From assembly GCA_958510875.1 (NCBI GenBank), contig OY294068.1, positions 151,502,388 through 151,566,387 on the forward strand: DNA of 64,000 nt, read 5' to 3'. Under the pieces are notes generated by a model. That model did not search any database. It was not told the DNA's origin and was given only the letters and a program-made list of their open reading frames with translations. Origin of the DNA: Endomychus coccineus. Taxonomy: Eukaryota; Arthropoda; Insecta; Coleoptera; Endomychidae. The translations under genes were made by a program, and so were the position numbers. Every line of letters begins with the position of its first letter. Position 1 is the stretch's first letter. This document shows positions 47,101 to 59,100 of the stretch, one piece after another.

Positions 47101-50100
47101 GTATGCCTCTGGTAGATTAGGTCATCGTTTAAAGATGCTTGTTTTTGTATATTTCGACGTACTCGTTCTTTTTCCTGCAGTCTATCTGTTGACATTAACT
47201 CTTCGTTCAAGGATCTCTGTTTGAACACGCTACCTCTATGTCGAGAGCTATGGAATACCCTCAAATCTGGAATATTTTTTATTAAAACATCCATATCTGT
47301 TGGTTGATCTAAAGCTTCATCTGCGTCTTCATCACATATCGATTTTTTCTGTTTTACTAATTTTGGCTTAGCTAATGTTGTTTTTGGTTTAATTTCTTCT
47401 TCGGTTGCAGTTTCACATTTAACGTCTGGCTCACTGGGTACGGTTGCGTCAATATTATTATTATTTTCTACAGTCTTTATGTTGGTTAAGCTTCTGGATT
47501 TCAGGCTTTCGGAAATATCGTTGACTAGCTGAGACGATGGAAACGTTTGGCGTCTTTGAGAAACAACGACGTCTTCGTCGATTCTCCGCAGTTCTATCGG
47601 TAGATGTTGGATGTTTTCCATGCAATCGCAACACTCGCAGCCGTCGGGGTCGTATCGTTTTGGGAGTGGTTCTTTAGCACATGTGGTCCAGCTGTCGAGA
47701 AACCATGGCCGGTGAACACTAACTCTTCGGCCTCCAGCCAATTTTTGGATGGCTCTTCTGACAAAGCTGTAGCAGGTTTCATTCGGACTTGACAAGCTGG
47801 AACTGCTGGCTGATGAATGTTTACATGGATCTATTGAACGCCCTTTATGTCGACCTTTGCCTCGTTTCTTCATGTTCATTCTCGACCTGAAAAAACATAA
47901 GGGCAGCTATTATAAAATATGGAGATAAATGGGTGAACGTCTCTGTGATATACAGGATGTGTAGACAAATCAAATGTGATATGCGAAACGATACATAATG
48001 AAAATCAAAATGCACAGACAATATATACAGGCTGTGGATGTGTTGAACGATGTTTAACGGTAACTATGCTCCCATCATTTATTATATATTTTCAGCGTTT
48101 CGTTGCTGGGAATTTTCTTATATCATTGCATTTAGCGGGTTATATCTATAGAAATACCAAATTATTAAATTATAACAATAATAGTAATATGCACCAATTT
48201 TCTTTGCTACAATTGGACTTATGAATGCTTTATTCGAGAAATATGAGGGTGGTATCATTACTTGGCTTCTTTTCCGATGAAAAGAGACAGATTTTTCGCC
48301 TTCACTACTAATTCGCGACAATTTTTGCAATTATTGCAAATTCGATAAGAACTTCACAAACGTCACAAAGAAAAACTAAGTCTGTCAATAGTAGACCCGA
48401 AGTACAATCATTGAGTTAATTTGTGCAAATTTAATTATTTAAACATTAGGAAATTTCTACGAATTTCTTTATATCGCTTACAATTGTGCATATGTGGAAA
48501 GCTGATATAACAAATTAGTAATATCGATACAGCAAAGACCTTTTCTATCATAGTCATGTTTCACATGCAACTTGACGCAAATGGATTTTCGTTGCTTTCC
48601 CTCGTTCTCGAGATATGACGTCTTTAACTATAGAAATATTACTGATGTGTAGTGGTTTTCTAATCCATATTTATATATTTCAGACATTAATGTGTTACAA
48701 TTTCAATTATTCGTGTTTTGTTTGTTGTTGCGACGTAGAAATTTTTTATCAAAATTAATGCGATAAGGACACTTAGTGCTTGATGCAAATAGTTAAAGGA
48801 ATTCGGCGCTTCAGTTGATGTGAATTAGTTTGGAAACGTCTTCTGATGATGGTCGTAAGACCGACACATATGTAAAGATGAAAATGTAATAGACGTAAGT
48901 GTTAACATGACCTACTTCCCAAGAATTTACATATAATATCTAAATTTCTAAAAAATCAAACAAAACGTAGCCTTTAGAACTTTGAATAACCATATTATTT
49001 ATATATAATTAAATAAAAAAAAAACAAAAAGGACAAAATAAAAAAGTCTGAATTATAAGTTGAAATGTGAACAGCTAAGAAATTATCACCTTAAAAATAG
49101 GTTTCAAATTACGCGAATCATCTTATAGAATTCAATCATAATTTTACTATCTATACGGACATGCTACATAATTCAGAAGAAAGATCAAAAAATGAATATT
49201 TTGAAATCTATATACATTTTGAAACATTGATATGTATATATAAATTTTCGGGAAATAGATCACACTAAAACATATGCTTATTATTTTCGTCTTTACGTAC
49301 GTTTCCGAAGACGTCTTATGCCTAAAACGAGATTTCTTAAAACTAATTGTATCAGCACAAAGCAGTGCATGATGCAGTTGGAAAAATAAGAACTTCGTGG
49401 TTTACTAAAGAAGTTTGGTCTCAACGTTATCTTCACTTCAATTCCGTTGCACCAACAAGTTATAAATAAAGTGTTATAAACAGCCTTACAGACTGCGTGG
49501 TTAAATTGTCCCACCCAGAGGACCATCCCAAAATTTAAAAATTGTTCGTAATTCACTGGAAATGAATGACTACCCAAAAATATTTTTTTAACTCATCCTT
49601 AAAGAAAGAATAAACAAAATCTGTAATGGAATGTCATAAATAAATAACATAAGCGGTAATACAGATAATTTTATAACATAACCATACATTTCAGAGACTT
49701 CAGAGAAAATTAAGAATTGTTTGAAAAATTATGATACAAATGTGCGCGTACTAACTGTGTTGAAAATATTTTCCAAAGCTAAAACCGTTAATACCTAAAG
49801 ATAAACAAACTCACAGTATACAAATTAAATTGTTTAGATTGCGATGGGACTTATACAGGAATATCTGAACAATATTTGCAAAATAAAATGTATGGTAATA
49901 AGTATAGTACAAGAAATAAAAAGTTAGAAAATTCCACCGCACTTGCTAAACACTGCTTTGATTAGAACCATCAATTCGATTACAAAAATGTTAATATTTT
50001 AACTAAGGAAACCAATTATTGTAAACGATCTATTCTGGAGATGATTCACAAAGTTCGTAAATCATAGAACAGATATTCATGCATTGAGTCAGATTTATAC

Positions 50101-53100
50101 TAATTTAATTAATTAAACCCCTATCAAATTCCTACATGAGTTTTTATAATGTTAGTAGTATATTTTAGGTAGAATGATCAAATATCAATATTTCTGATAA
50201 GGTCTGACAACCTTTTTCTATTACCTCATAAATCTTCAACATCTGGTTCGGCAGTACTTGAGCGTTATATTTTTGGTTTCAGTCGTATACAGACTTTGTT
50301 TGAAATAAGTTATTTTATAAGAAAATTGCTAAGCAGCAGATTCTTGATACATATCATATATTTAAGACATTAATGTGTTACAATTTCGATTATTTGTGTT
50401 TCTGTTCGTTTCGGCGACGTGGGCATTTTTAATCGAAATTTGCGCGATAAGGACGCTTTGTGCTGGTACAATTAGTTTCAAGAAATCCCGTTTTAGACAT
50501 AATACGTCTTCTCATGATGGTCGTGAGACCGAAACGTACGTAAAGACGAAAATAATAAGCATATCTGTTAGTGTGACCTATTTCCCGAGAATTTACATAT
50601 AATTCATACCTGGGTTAATAATCAATATTAAATATTCCATAAAGTAGATAACCAAATTACAGTTCCCAAATTCCAAACAACTTACTTCAAAGATTTGTTA
50701 GAATCGCTGTCACTGGTCTGAGTATAGGCGCTATAAGGTGGAAATCCATCCTCTTCCGATGTATTCGTCGTAGATGTGAGTTCCAGAGAGGGTGTGCTGA
50801 GATACTGAGGTCTATGCCAAGGAACCAACACATCTTGACTTTCGAACTTCCGATGAGTTTGTTCCATAGCCCACACCGATATGATAACTCGACCTCCTAT
50901 TCGAAGCACCCTCGCTAGTTCTCTGATCGCGTTTATTCTTCTGTCTGTGGTTGCCAAATGATGAACTACTGCTATTGAGAGAACGGCATCTAGACTTTCG
51001 TCACGGTATGGTAAAGCCAGATTATCCAAAATTATTATCTAGAAAACAAGGAAAATTTGGGTCTTAATATGCTTATTCGAAAATTGAAATAAAAAAAATG
51101 GGTACAATTATTGATGCGTTCGACCACCTGCTAATTGTATGAAAATTCTTGTGCTAGTCTTAGCAAACTATGTTTGTCAGTTTCTAGTAAACGAAAATAG
51201 CGAATTAAGCCTTCTCATTACCATGGGATGTCCGGAAATTCATATACCAAACTCTAGGAGGTTATAAGCGAAAAAATAAGGAAATGTGTTAATTTTTGTT
51301 CTATATTTTGACTACAAAAGAGGCATGGAAAAAGACCCCACTAGATTAAGAGTTCCACTACGTCGTTGTTCGATAAAAAAATTAAGTGTGGTAGGAAGAA
51401 GTTCAGCAGGTCTCCAGTTTGACAGTATAGTGGTGATTAATTAGTTTGAGCTCATCTAGTCAGCCTAACTGAAATTTTTCATGGTGGAACAACAGACGAG
51501 ATTTCTATTGAACACCGACAATGGAAATATCTATTAGAAACGGAAGAGATCTCCCACCTTTCTACGATGTTTTAGAGAGGTCCATCAACTCGTATGTGCG
51601 GCATCATCATTTTTTATAATGTTAATTTGTGTCCTTCCCACATTAAACTTTTCGGCTAGTTTTCTCGCTTTATAGTGATCTTTTCACATTCAACAATAAT
51701 TAGTCCAAGCTATGAACTGGAAAATGAAAAAAAAAAACATGGAAGTTTGAATCGAAAATTTTTCTTTGAATTAGCTTCAGGAGCTACCCAACCATTGGGG
51801 GCGAAAATGGCTCGAAATCCTTCAAGTCTTGAATTGTATTTTCTACAAAAACAAAAAGGTATTTTGGCATTTCGAGTGCACCTAGTAGGTTTTTTGGGTC
51901 GCTGAACACGAATCCGTAGCCAGATTTACTTGCAATTCACCGTAGGGGTCCTTCAAATCGACAAAATTGGCCAATTTTGCACCCTTAATATGTTTATTTC
52001 GCAATTTACGTGTTATTGACATTTCGAATGCACCAAGGAGGTTTTTTGGGTCGCTGAACACAAATCCGGTGACAGGTTTTCAACATCATTTTTCAGCGTT
52101 GTTCATGGAGGAATTATTAAGTATATCAACAAAAAAATCTTTTTCATTTCATTCATTTTCTAATGATTTATGAAGGTTTTATACATTTATTGAGGCTCTA
52201 TAAAATTATTTATCCATTGTCAATGTTAACAATAAAGTCTCTACCTTATCAAAGCGGTGTATTCGTTTTCAAACAAAATTATCAGTTGATCCGTGTAACG
52301 TGTAAATTCCACTCAACGGCTTAGAAATGGCCGCTGTAGTACAATCGGTAACTCCTGTGACGTCAGCTATGCTGGACCGTATATTCTAAGAGTCACGGAC
52401 TGTATATTCTAAGGGTCATGGTTGTTCGGTGTCAGTTATCGCTTCTATTTCGAGGTTGTTCTGTGAGACAGACATTGAAGCGCCGGAAAGGTGAGAAAAT
52501 GGCGATTACTTCTGGTCAATCGTTCAAGTGAGAAGTGCGTCGCTAGGTTATTTCAACAGGGAGGTGATACCAAGCGTATGTTTGGAACTGAATTCTGGGA
52601 AACTTCTCCCGTTGAAAGTAGAGGCATCAATTACTAATTTGTATTGGAATAATTGGATTTATTGGAGTAATTAATGCACCTTAAGGGATCTAAATCTAGT
52701 TTCGACGTGACTGGTGGTGAACGGTAGTAAAGTTGTCTTATTGGAAGGAAAAACCCTATCGTGATAGAGGTAACTATCTTTGTAATTCCATTTGATTTAC
52801 TAACTGACTTCAGCTGGAATTAATTTGCCTTCATAGGTGGTATCTGACAGAACATAGGCTAGTCCTAAATTGTTCAACAATTGTTATGTATTTCGTTCAT
52901 GTCTGTCTTCTGACGACAGTAGAACAATAGAGGTTTGAACATTTCGTGATTTCAGGGTTCTTCTTCTTCCTCCTTTTTTTGTGTTGTGGAAAATTCAACA
53001 AGAAGTGTATTGAGGTGGTTTGAGTCTGCTGTGGAAAAGATTACTTAGGAGTCGCTGATACACTTGTGATGTACAAACCTGGAAACGGTATTACAATTGT

Positions 53101-56100
53101 GGCAGGGACCCCTACATGAAGTAAAAGTAATAACTCATAACCAAGAAAGTACAACATCCAGCTCTCACATGTCAGATTATCGATTGTGGTTTTATGTAAC
53201 AATTTAAATAATCATTGAGTATTGTATATTATGTAAATTCAACTGTTCACTTGTTGTAATGACTTAAGTAATTAACTTCATCCATATTTTCTAATCATTC
53301 GCTTCATATCTCATTAATATAAGTTCTGTCATAAATTATATCAATATTAGTATTTCAAAGTAAATTTCAATCATTCTGGGTACAGGTCTTTTATTTTCTT
53401 TTCTTTCAGGGTAATTTAACCTGGGGACTTGAGTATTTGCATCCCCTAGTTATATACATAATTCATTGGTTGGTTAAAATACTCTGGCGCCCGAATTTTT
53501 AACATCTAAAATATAACCTACGACCATCTTCTCTGTAGCTGTCGGCAACCAAGTGATAAAATAGAGCTTTTAGTTTATCCTTCAGTAAAACTAAATTGTA
53601 ACCCTTACATCCGTTATTATGATATTTATGGTCCCTCTTACAACAATGATGACCATAATATGGGCGTCTACGTACACCAAAATATGAAATAGAATATAAC
53701 GGTTTTCAAAATATATTTTTTTCCTTTTTACATTTCTTTACGCACAGGTATACAAAATCTCTGTGCTAGGTATAATATATAGAATACCTATAGGTATTAA
53801 TATATAGGCATCTATCTTTATACCGACAGGTGCACTATTTTGTAAGTAACGTACCCAGGAATAATGTACTTGAGCCAATGATGAGGAAGATGATGATACA
53901 CAATTATATGATAATATGGATTTTACCAACTGCGAAGATGAAGATGAAGATAGAGATCAACGTGGTAATAATAATAGAGGCGAACAAATTCTTGAAAATG
54001 GTGATTCTGATGGCGAATATCAAGTATTGTAAATAATTGTATAAAAAATGAGGTTAAGAATGAAAAAAAATATAGTAATTAAATATTTGTGTTCTTTTTC
54101 AAACAATTACTAATATTTGTATCCTCTTAATATTAAAAAAGGAGAAAACTCCGAAGTAATTTCAAAATGCAAAAATAATAAAAATTTAGAAGCATGTCAA
54201 ATTAGCCATTTTTGTAAATTTCCCACCCCTACGATGATATTCGAGTAAATCTGGCTTCGGAATCGTATTCAGTGACCCAAAAAACCTCCTTGGTGCATTT
54301 GAAATGCCCAACACACGTAAATTGCAAAATAACATATTAGGGGTACAAAATTGGCCGATTTTACCACCCCTACGATGGGTCGCAAGTAAATCTAGCTTCG
54401 GATTCGTGTTCAGCGACCCAAGAACCCCCTTGGTGCATTCGAAATGACAAAAACACGTAAGTTGTAAAATAACATATTAGGGGTGCGAAATTGGCCAATT
54501 TTGTCGATTTGACCACCCCTACGATAGATTGCAAGTGAATCTGGCTACGGATTCGTGTTCAGCGACCCAAAAACCCACTTGATGCATTCGAAATGCCAAA
54601 AACACGTAAATTGCAAAATAACATATTAGGGGTGCGAAGTTGGCCAATTTTGTCCATTTGACCACCCCTACGATGGATTGCAAGTGAATCTGGCTACGGA
54701 TTCGTATTCAGCGACCCTGAAAAATCTCCTAGGTGCACTCAAAATGCCAAAATACCTTTTTTTGTAGAAAATACAATTCAAGACTTAGAGATTTCGGGCC
54801 ATTTTCGCCCCCAATGGGTGGGGTTGGTGTTCCCAAGAGGTTTTAAAGTGTATGAATCCTGAGAACCTCCTGAAGCTGATGCAAAAAAAAAATTTCGATT
54901 CAAACTTACAGTTTTTTTTTATTATAGCTAAAATCCCGGTTCACAGCCAAGACTAAATGTTGATTGTGTCTTCTTGCGACAAACGTTTTCTTTTCACCGA
55001 CATACATATTATGAGGTAATAACTGCAATAATTGTTAACCGTTGAACTGAAATGACCAATGCTATAGCGGAACATAAACTAAGAAATTTAAATAATATCC
55101 ATTTGTAATTTATACGATAAATGTTACCAACTCAAAGACCGCAATGAAACTATCTGAGTAAATTCCATTGTGTGTCAAAAGTTTCCGGCCCCGACAACTA
55201 TACTGTTTATTTACAAACAACCCTTTCATTGCAATAATCTGTTCTGTGATCGAAAATCATTTAATTGGATGTTTCATAATACCTCGTCGCTTAAATGGTG
55301 AAACGTATTTAAATTTTTTTGGAAAAAGTTCTTACGGATCTCTTAGAGAAGGTGCACCTCCTTATCTCAGAATTCATTCTGATTTAGTACTTTAGGCCGT
55401 AATGGTTCAGTTGCGTGGCCCACTCTTTCTCCCGACTTGAACCCCTTCGATTTTTTTGGGGTTATTTAAAATCAGTGGTCTACTCGGTTTCGATTGAAAA
55501 TGAGGGTCATCTTGAACAATGGGTAATAAAGAATACGAGATAATTCGAAATAAGGAAGCTTATTTCAGAATGAACATCCATGAGGAATCGGCTAGAAAGA
55601 TGCATTGACATGAATGGCGGGCATTTCCAGCATACGTTGTAATTATTTGTTATTAATAATTGTTTTATGATTCGTTTGTTAATTAATAAAACGCCTTAGC
55701 TCTTTATTGAATCATTTCCAGACATACGTTTTTTTTCTTATTCGTGTATAATCACCTACTGAAATTTGGCATATGAATTTCCTGTGTAACAAAGAAACCT
55801 AGTAAACCCAACAGAATTCCAATATTTTATCGCTTTCCCAGAAATTTGAAACAAAATGTATTGTTCCAGATCCTGAAGGAGCTCAGCACAATCGAACTTG
55901 TGTGTTGGACTGCAATTCTTTAAACATTCGTATCATTTACCTACACTTCAGAACTTATGTCGAAGTATTGATCAATATTCAAGACCAAAATGATTACATA
56001 TTCTTGGAAACTATTTCCCATCCGGGAGAGAAAAATTTGATGATACGATTAAGATCAAAAACAATTAAGTTATTTCCTACTTATAAACTCTTTATGAGAA

Positions 56101-59100
56101 CAAATTTGTCATGTGTGATGAAAGTCTGTAATTTCTCAAGTCGTTTTAAAATCATCAAATACTGTTTTAATCAAGATGAAAGTATCGTTATAATAAGGTA
56201 ATGCAATTCAAAAATTTACTCTTGAAAATAACACCTACGTTAAGGTAAAGCCAAAATTGGGTAAAGCTAGAATTGCTGTATGAAAGTTGCTCAAAAAAAA
56301 GTTTAGGTGTCCAAATTAATGAACATGACTTCAACCTGACGTTAACCAGATACTAATTTTTCTCATTTCAATAATACGAATGGAGAAGTTTATATTTCTT
56401 TATCAGGTCTCAGGTTCTGACAGATCGCGTAGCAACTGGAAAATTTTGGAAGTTTCTGTTGAATTATAAATGTTAAGCGTTGATTCTACCACGTTCTTCA
56501 TCACGTACGACTACTTTGGACAAATATAGTACTGACATTGAATAAAATAGAACATTTTTCAAATTAAAATTTTCCAATGTGACGGTATCTTTATTTTTCA
56601 GTTTTTTCTTTACAACGTAATTACATATATTTCAAAACAGGGTCTAATTTGCTTTTGCTCTATTTGAACCGCTCTCAATATTACCTACTTCGATAGAATG
56701 GGAGTTTACAAGCTAAACCAAGAATTTTTCTAAATTCTAATATAATGTCAAATTTATTATTTTTCTATTCCGCGACGCTCATGACTTATAACGATACGCG
56801 AATCCTAGTGCAGTTTAGTTTTTAAAAGTTGGTATTATCAAACAGTCATTGATATTCTGAGTAAAAAAAGGCGATGTAATCAAAAATGTATACTGGAGTA
56901 TGTTTGCAATAATGAAACAAATATAAATCCCAGTTATGAGAAATTTTTGTCTATTGGAACCTTGTTTATTAAACAAATTAGTGAAAATGACCGTTTTTGG
57001 AAGTATCGATTTTCATTTTTTTCTTGACGACGCAATCATTCAAACATTTGATAAATATAGATTGTTCTTATTCACCCACGATGCCCTCAACTGTTGAAAG
57101 AGTATAAATATGAAAAAGTCACCCACAAACCCCATGCCAAATTTTACCCAAAAATATTGAACCGTTTGGCCAAAATTGTGACTTCAACATGGTATAACTC
57201 AAAAATGTTTATAGTTCATAATTTCATCAATTTTAGGCTATACGAGGGCGAGGTGAAAAGTCCCTGAAAAATAAAACAAAACTTATTTTATTTCTCAATA
57301 TAATCTCCTTGTAGTTCAAAGTTTTTCTAATTCTTCGATCCCTTCCAAATAATACGACGACAATCCTTCAAAATCTCTTTCCGCCGAGCCATTTCTTCAA
57401 GTGTGGAAATCAATAAAAATCGCGGGGGGGGGGGGGGGGGGAACTGGACAATATAGTGAATGACGAACCAATTCGTAGCACAATTCATTCAATTTTGCCA
57501 TTGCGATTGCGGACCTATGCGACAGTGCGTTGTCCTGGTGCAAGAGCATTTTTTCCTTTGCCAAATGCGGTCGCTTCCGCTCCAAATCGGCGTCGAATCG
57601 ATCCAACAGCTCTGCATGATATACGCCAATGATCGTTTCACTTTTTTCAAGGTAATCGATATGGACGATACAGTGTGCAGCGAGCTGTCGCTATCACTTT
57701 GTTGTCCGATAAACCCACTTTGGCATTCTTCGGTTCCGATTCGTTCGACAAGTCCGCTGTTTCGACTGTTCTTTGGTCTCTGGTGTATTGTGATGGATCC
57801 ATGTTTCGTCCACAGTTACAGAACGGTGCTAAAAGTCCTCCTTATCGCACTTGAACATTGCCAAACATTCCTTCGAAGTTGTCACACGGTCCTATTCAAA
57901 AATGTATGCAAAATGTTCCGCACCCTTTCGGTTGCGATGCCCATAGCTTCAGCAATCTCGCATACTTTAACTCACCGATCGTCCAATATCATACCATGGA
58001 TTCTATCGACGATTTCTGGGGTTGTAACTTCAATTGGACGACCAGAACGTTCGGCGTCTTTTGTGGTCATACTGCCACAACGAAAATCAGTAAACCACTT
58101 GTGAATCGTTCCAATCGATGGTGAAGAATCCCCCTTAATTTTTAACAAAGGATGCTTTGGTTTGCGTAATATTTTTTCCAAGCAAAAAATCAAGATGCGA
58201 TACTCACTTTTTTCCATGTTTACAAAAATGTTCAAGGTTGCTTGCTTTCGAAAAATTTCAATGCGTTCTAGTTAAAGATGGTACATCACAAATGTCACAT
58301 GGAATTTTCGATTCGAGACTTTCCACATTGCCCTCGTAAACGGACTATGGGAATTCTAGGTGAACGCAACTTGTGTACAAGCATGTTATAACCACTAGCA
58401 TACAACTCATTATTAGAGGTACAAAATATAAGATGCAATATACATTTTCAAATCAATTATTTATTATTATATAAGGTTAACTGCAAGAGCAAGTATTATG
58501 AGCAATTATTCCTTTTATTGACTACCTGCAACATTTGATATTCATTTTCAGCGAAGAAGTACCAATAACATTTTTATTCATTAGAAACAGCATGATAGCC
58601 GCTTATTATTACTGGTTGCAATAAACCATTTCCCAAATTTGACTGTTTAGTATCCTTTCATAATCTTAGTCTTAGAACCAGTTTACATTCATGTCTTTGA
58701 TAATGGCTGCATTGCAGTAAAAAGTGATTTTAGATGAGTTACAATTTAAGTGAGAAAAGGGTGCTAGTGTAAACTAAATTATATTATATTAAATTTCACA
58801 GTTTTACCTCCTATATTATTAAAGCAAGGTTAATGAAATGCTATCACTGGATATATTTCGTTTCGTGGCCATATCTCTTCTAGAATTCTTACATAAAGCA
58901 CCCTGGCTCGAGCCAAGCTTCTCCAAAGATGAAAATCCATCAAACTGTGAGGATACTAATTTGAATTTGGATCAGTTTGTAATTATAACGTGAAAATATG
59001 TTTAATCCCCTTTTCGATCTATTCGCATAATATCCGGCAAATTTCCGGTTTTTTCCATGAATCACTGGGATGTATACAGATAAATTGTGTAGGTAATAAT

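Larger units (their letters stand above)
48620..50600 (+). mobile_element. Penelope-like debris flanked by hammerhead-bearing pseudo-LTRs
   Basis: Two similar flanks, 48650-48960 and 50340-50605, share TTTCAGACATTAATGTGTTA or near copies, TGCGATAAGGAC and the hammerhead region, ending AATTTACATATAA. Between them, 49090-49240 encodes NHLIEFNHNFTIYTD. 49806-50070 encodes KLTVYKLNCLDCDGTYTGIS, NKKLENSTALAKHCFD, a stop and NHQFDYKNVNILTKETNYC, a GIY-YIG domain and extension. Reverse transcriptase is absent. It is all within one TRMT9B intron, antisense to the gene. Confidence 0.7.
51725..54930. mobile_element. Large foldback element B
   Basis: Inverted arms at 51725-52075 and 54210-54930. Outer blocks shared are AAGTTTGAATCGAAA, TTGGGGGCGAAAATGG and CTTGAATTGTATTTTCTACA. 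Inner parts are arrays of a unit near 135 bp containing TCGCTGAACACGAATCCG. The centre (52080-54200) holds no recognised transposase. It shares the GGTTTTTTGGGTCGCTGAA/CACGAAT-type block with element A. It lies in the 8-kb TRMT9B intron. Confidence 0.65.

Noticed and set aside
54215..54750. Tandem 135-bp units as a CRISPR array or satellite
   Set aside because: The units are repeated throughout without unique spacers, number only four, and recur inverted at the other end of the same element.
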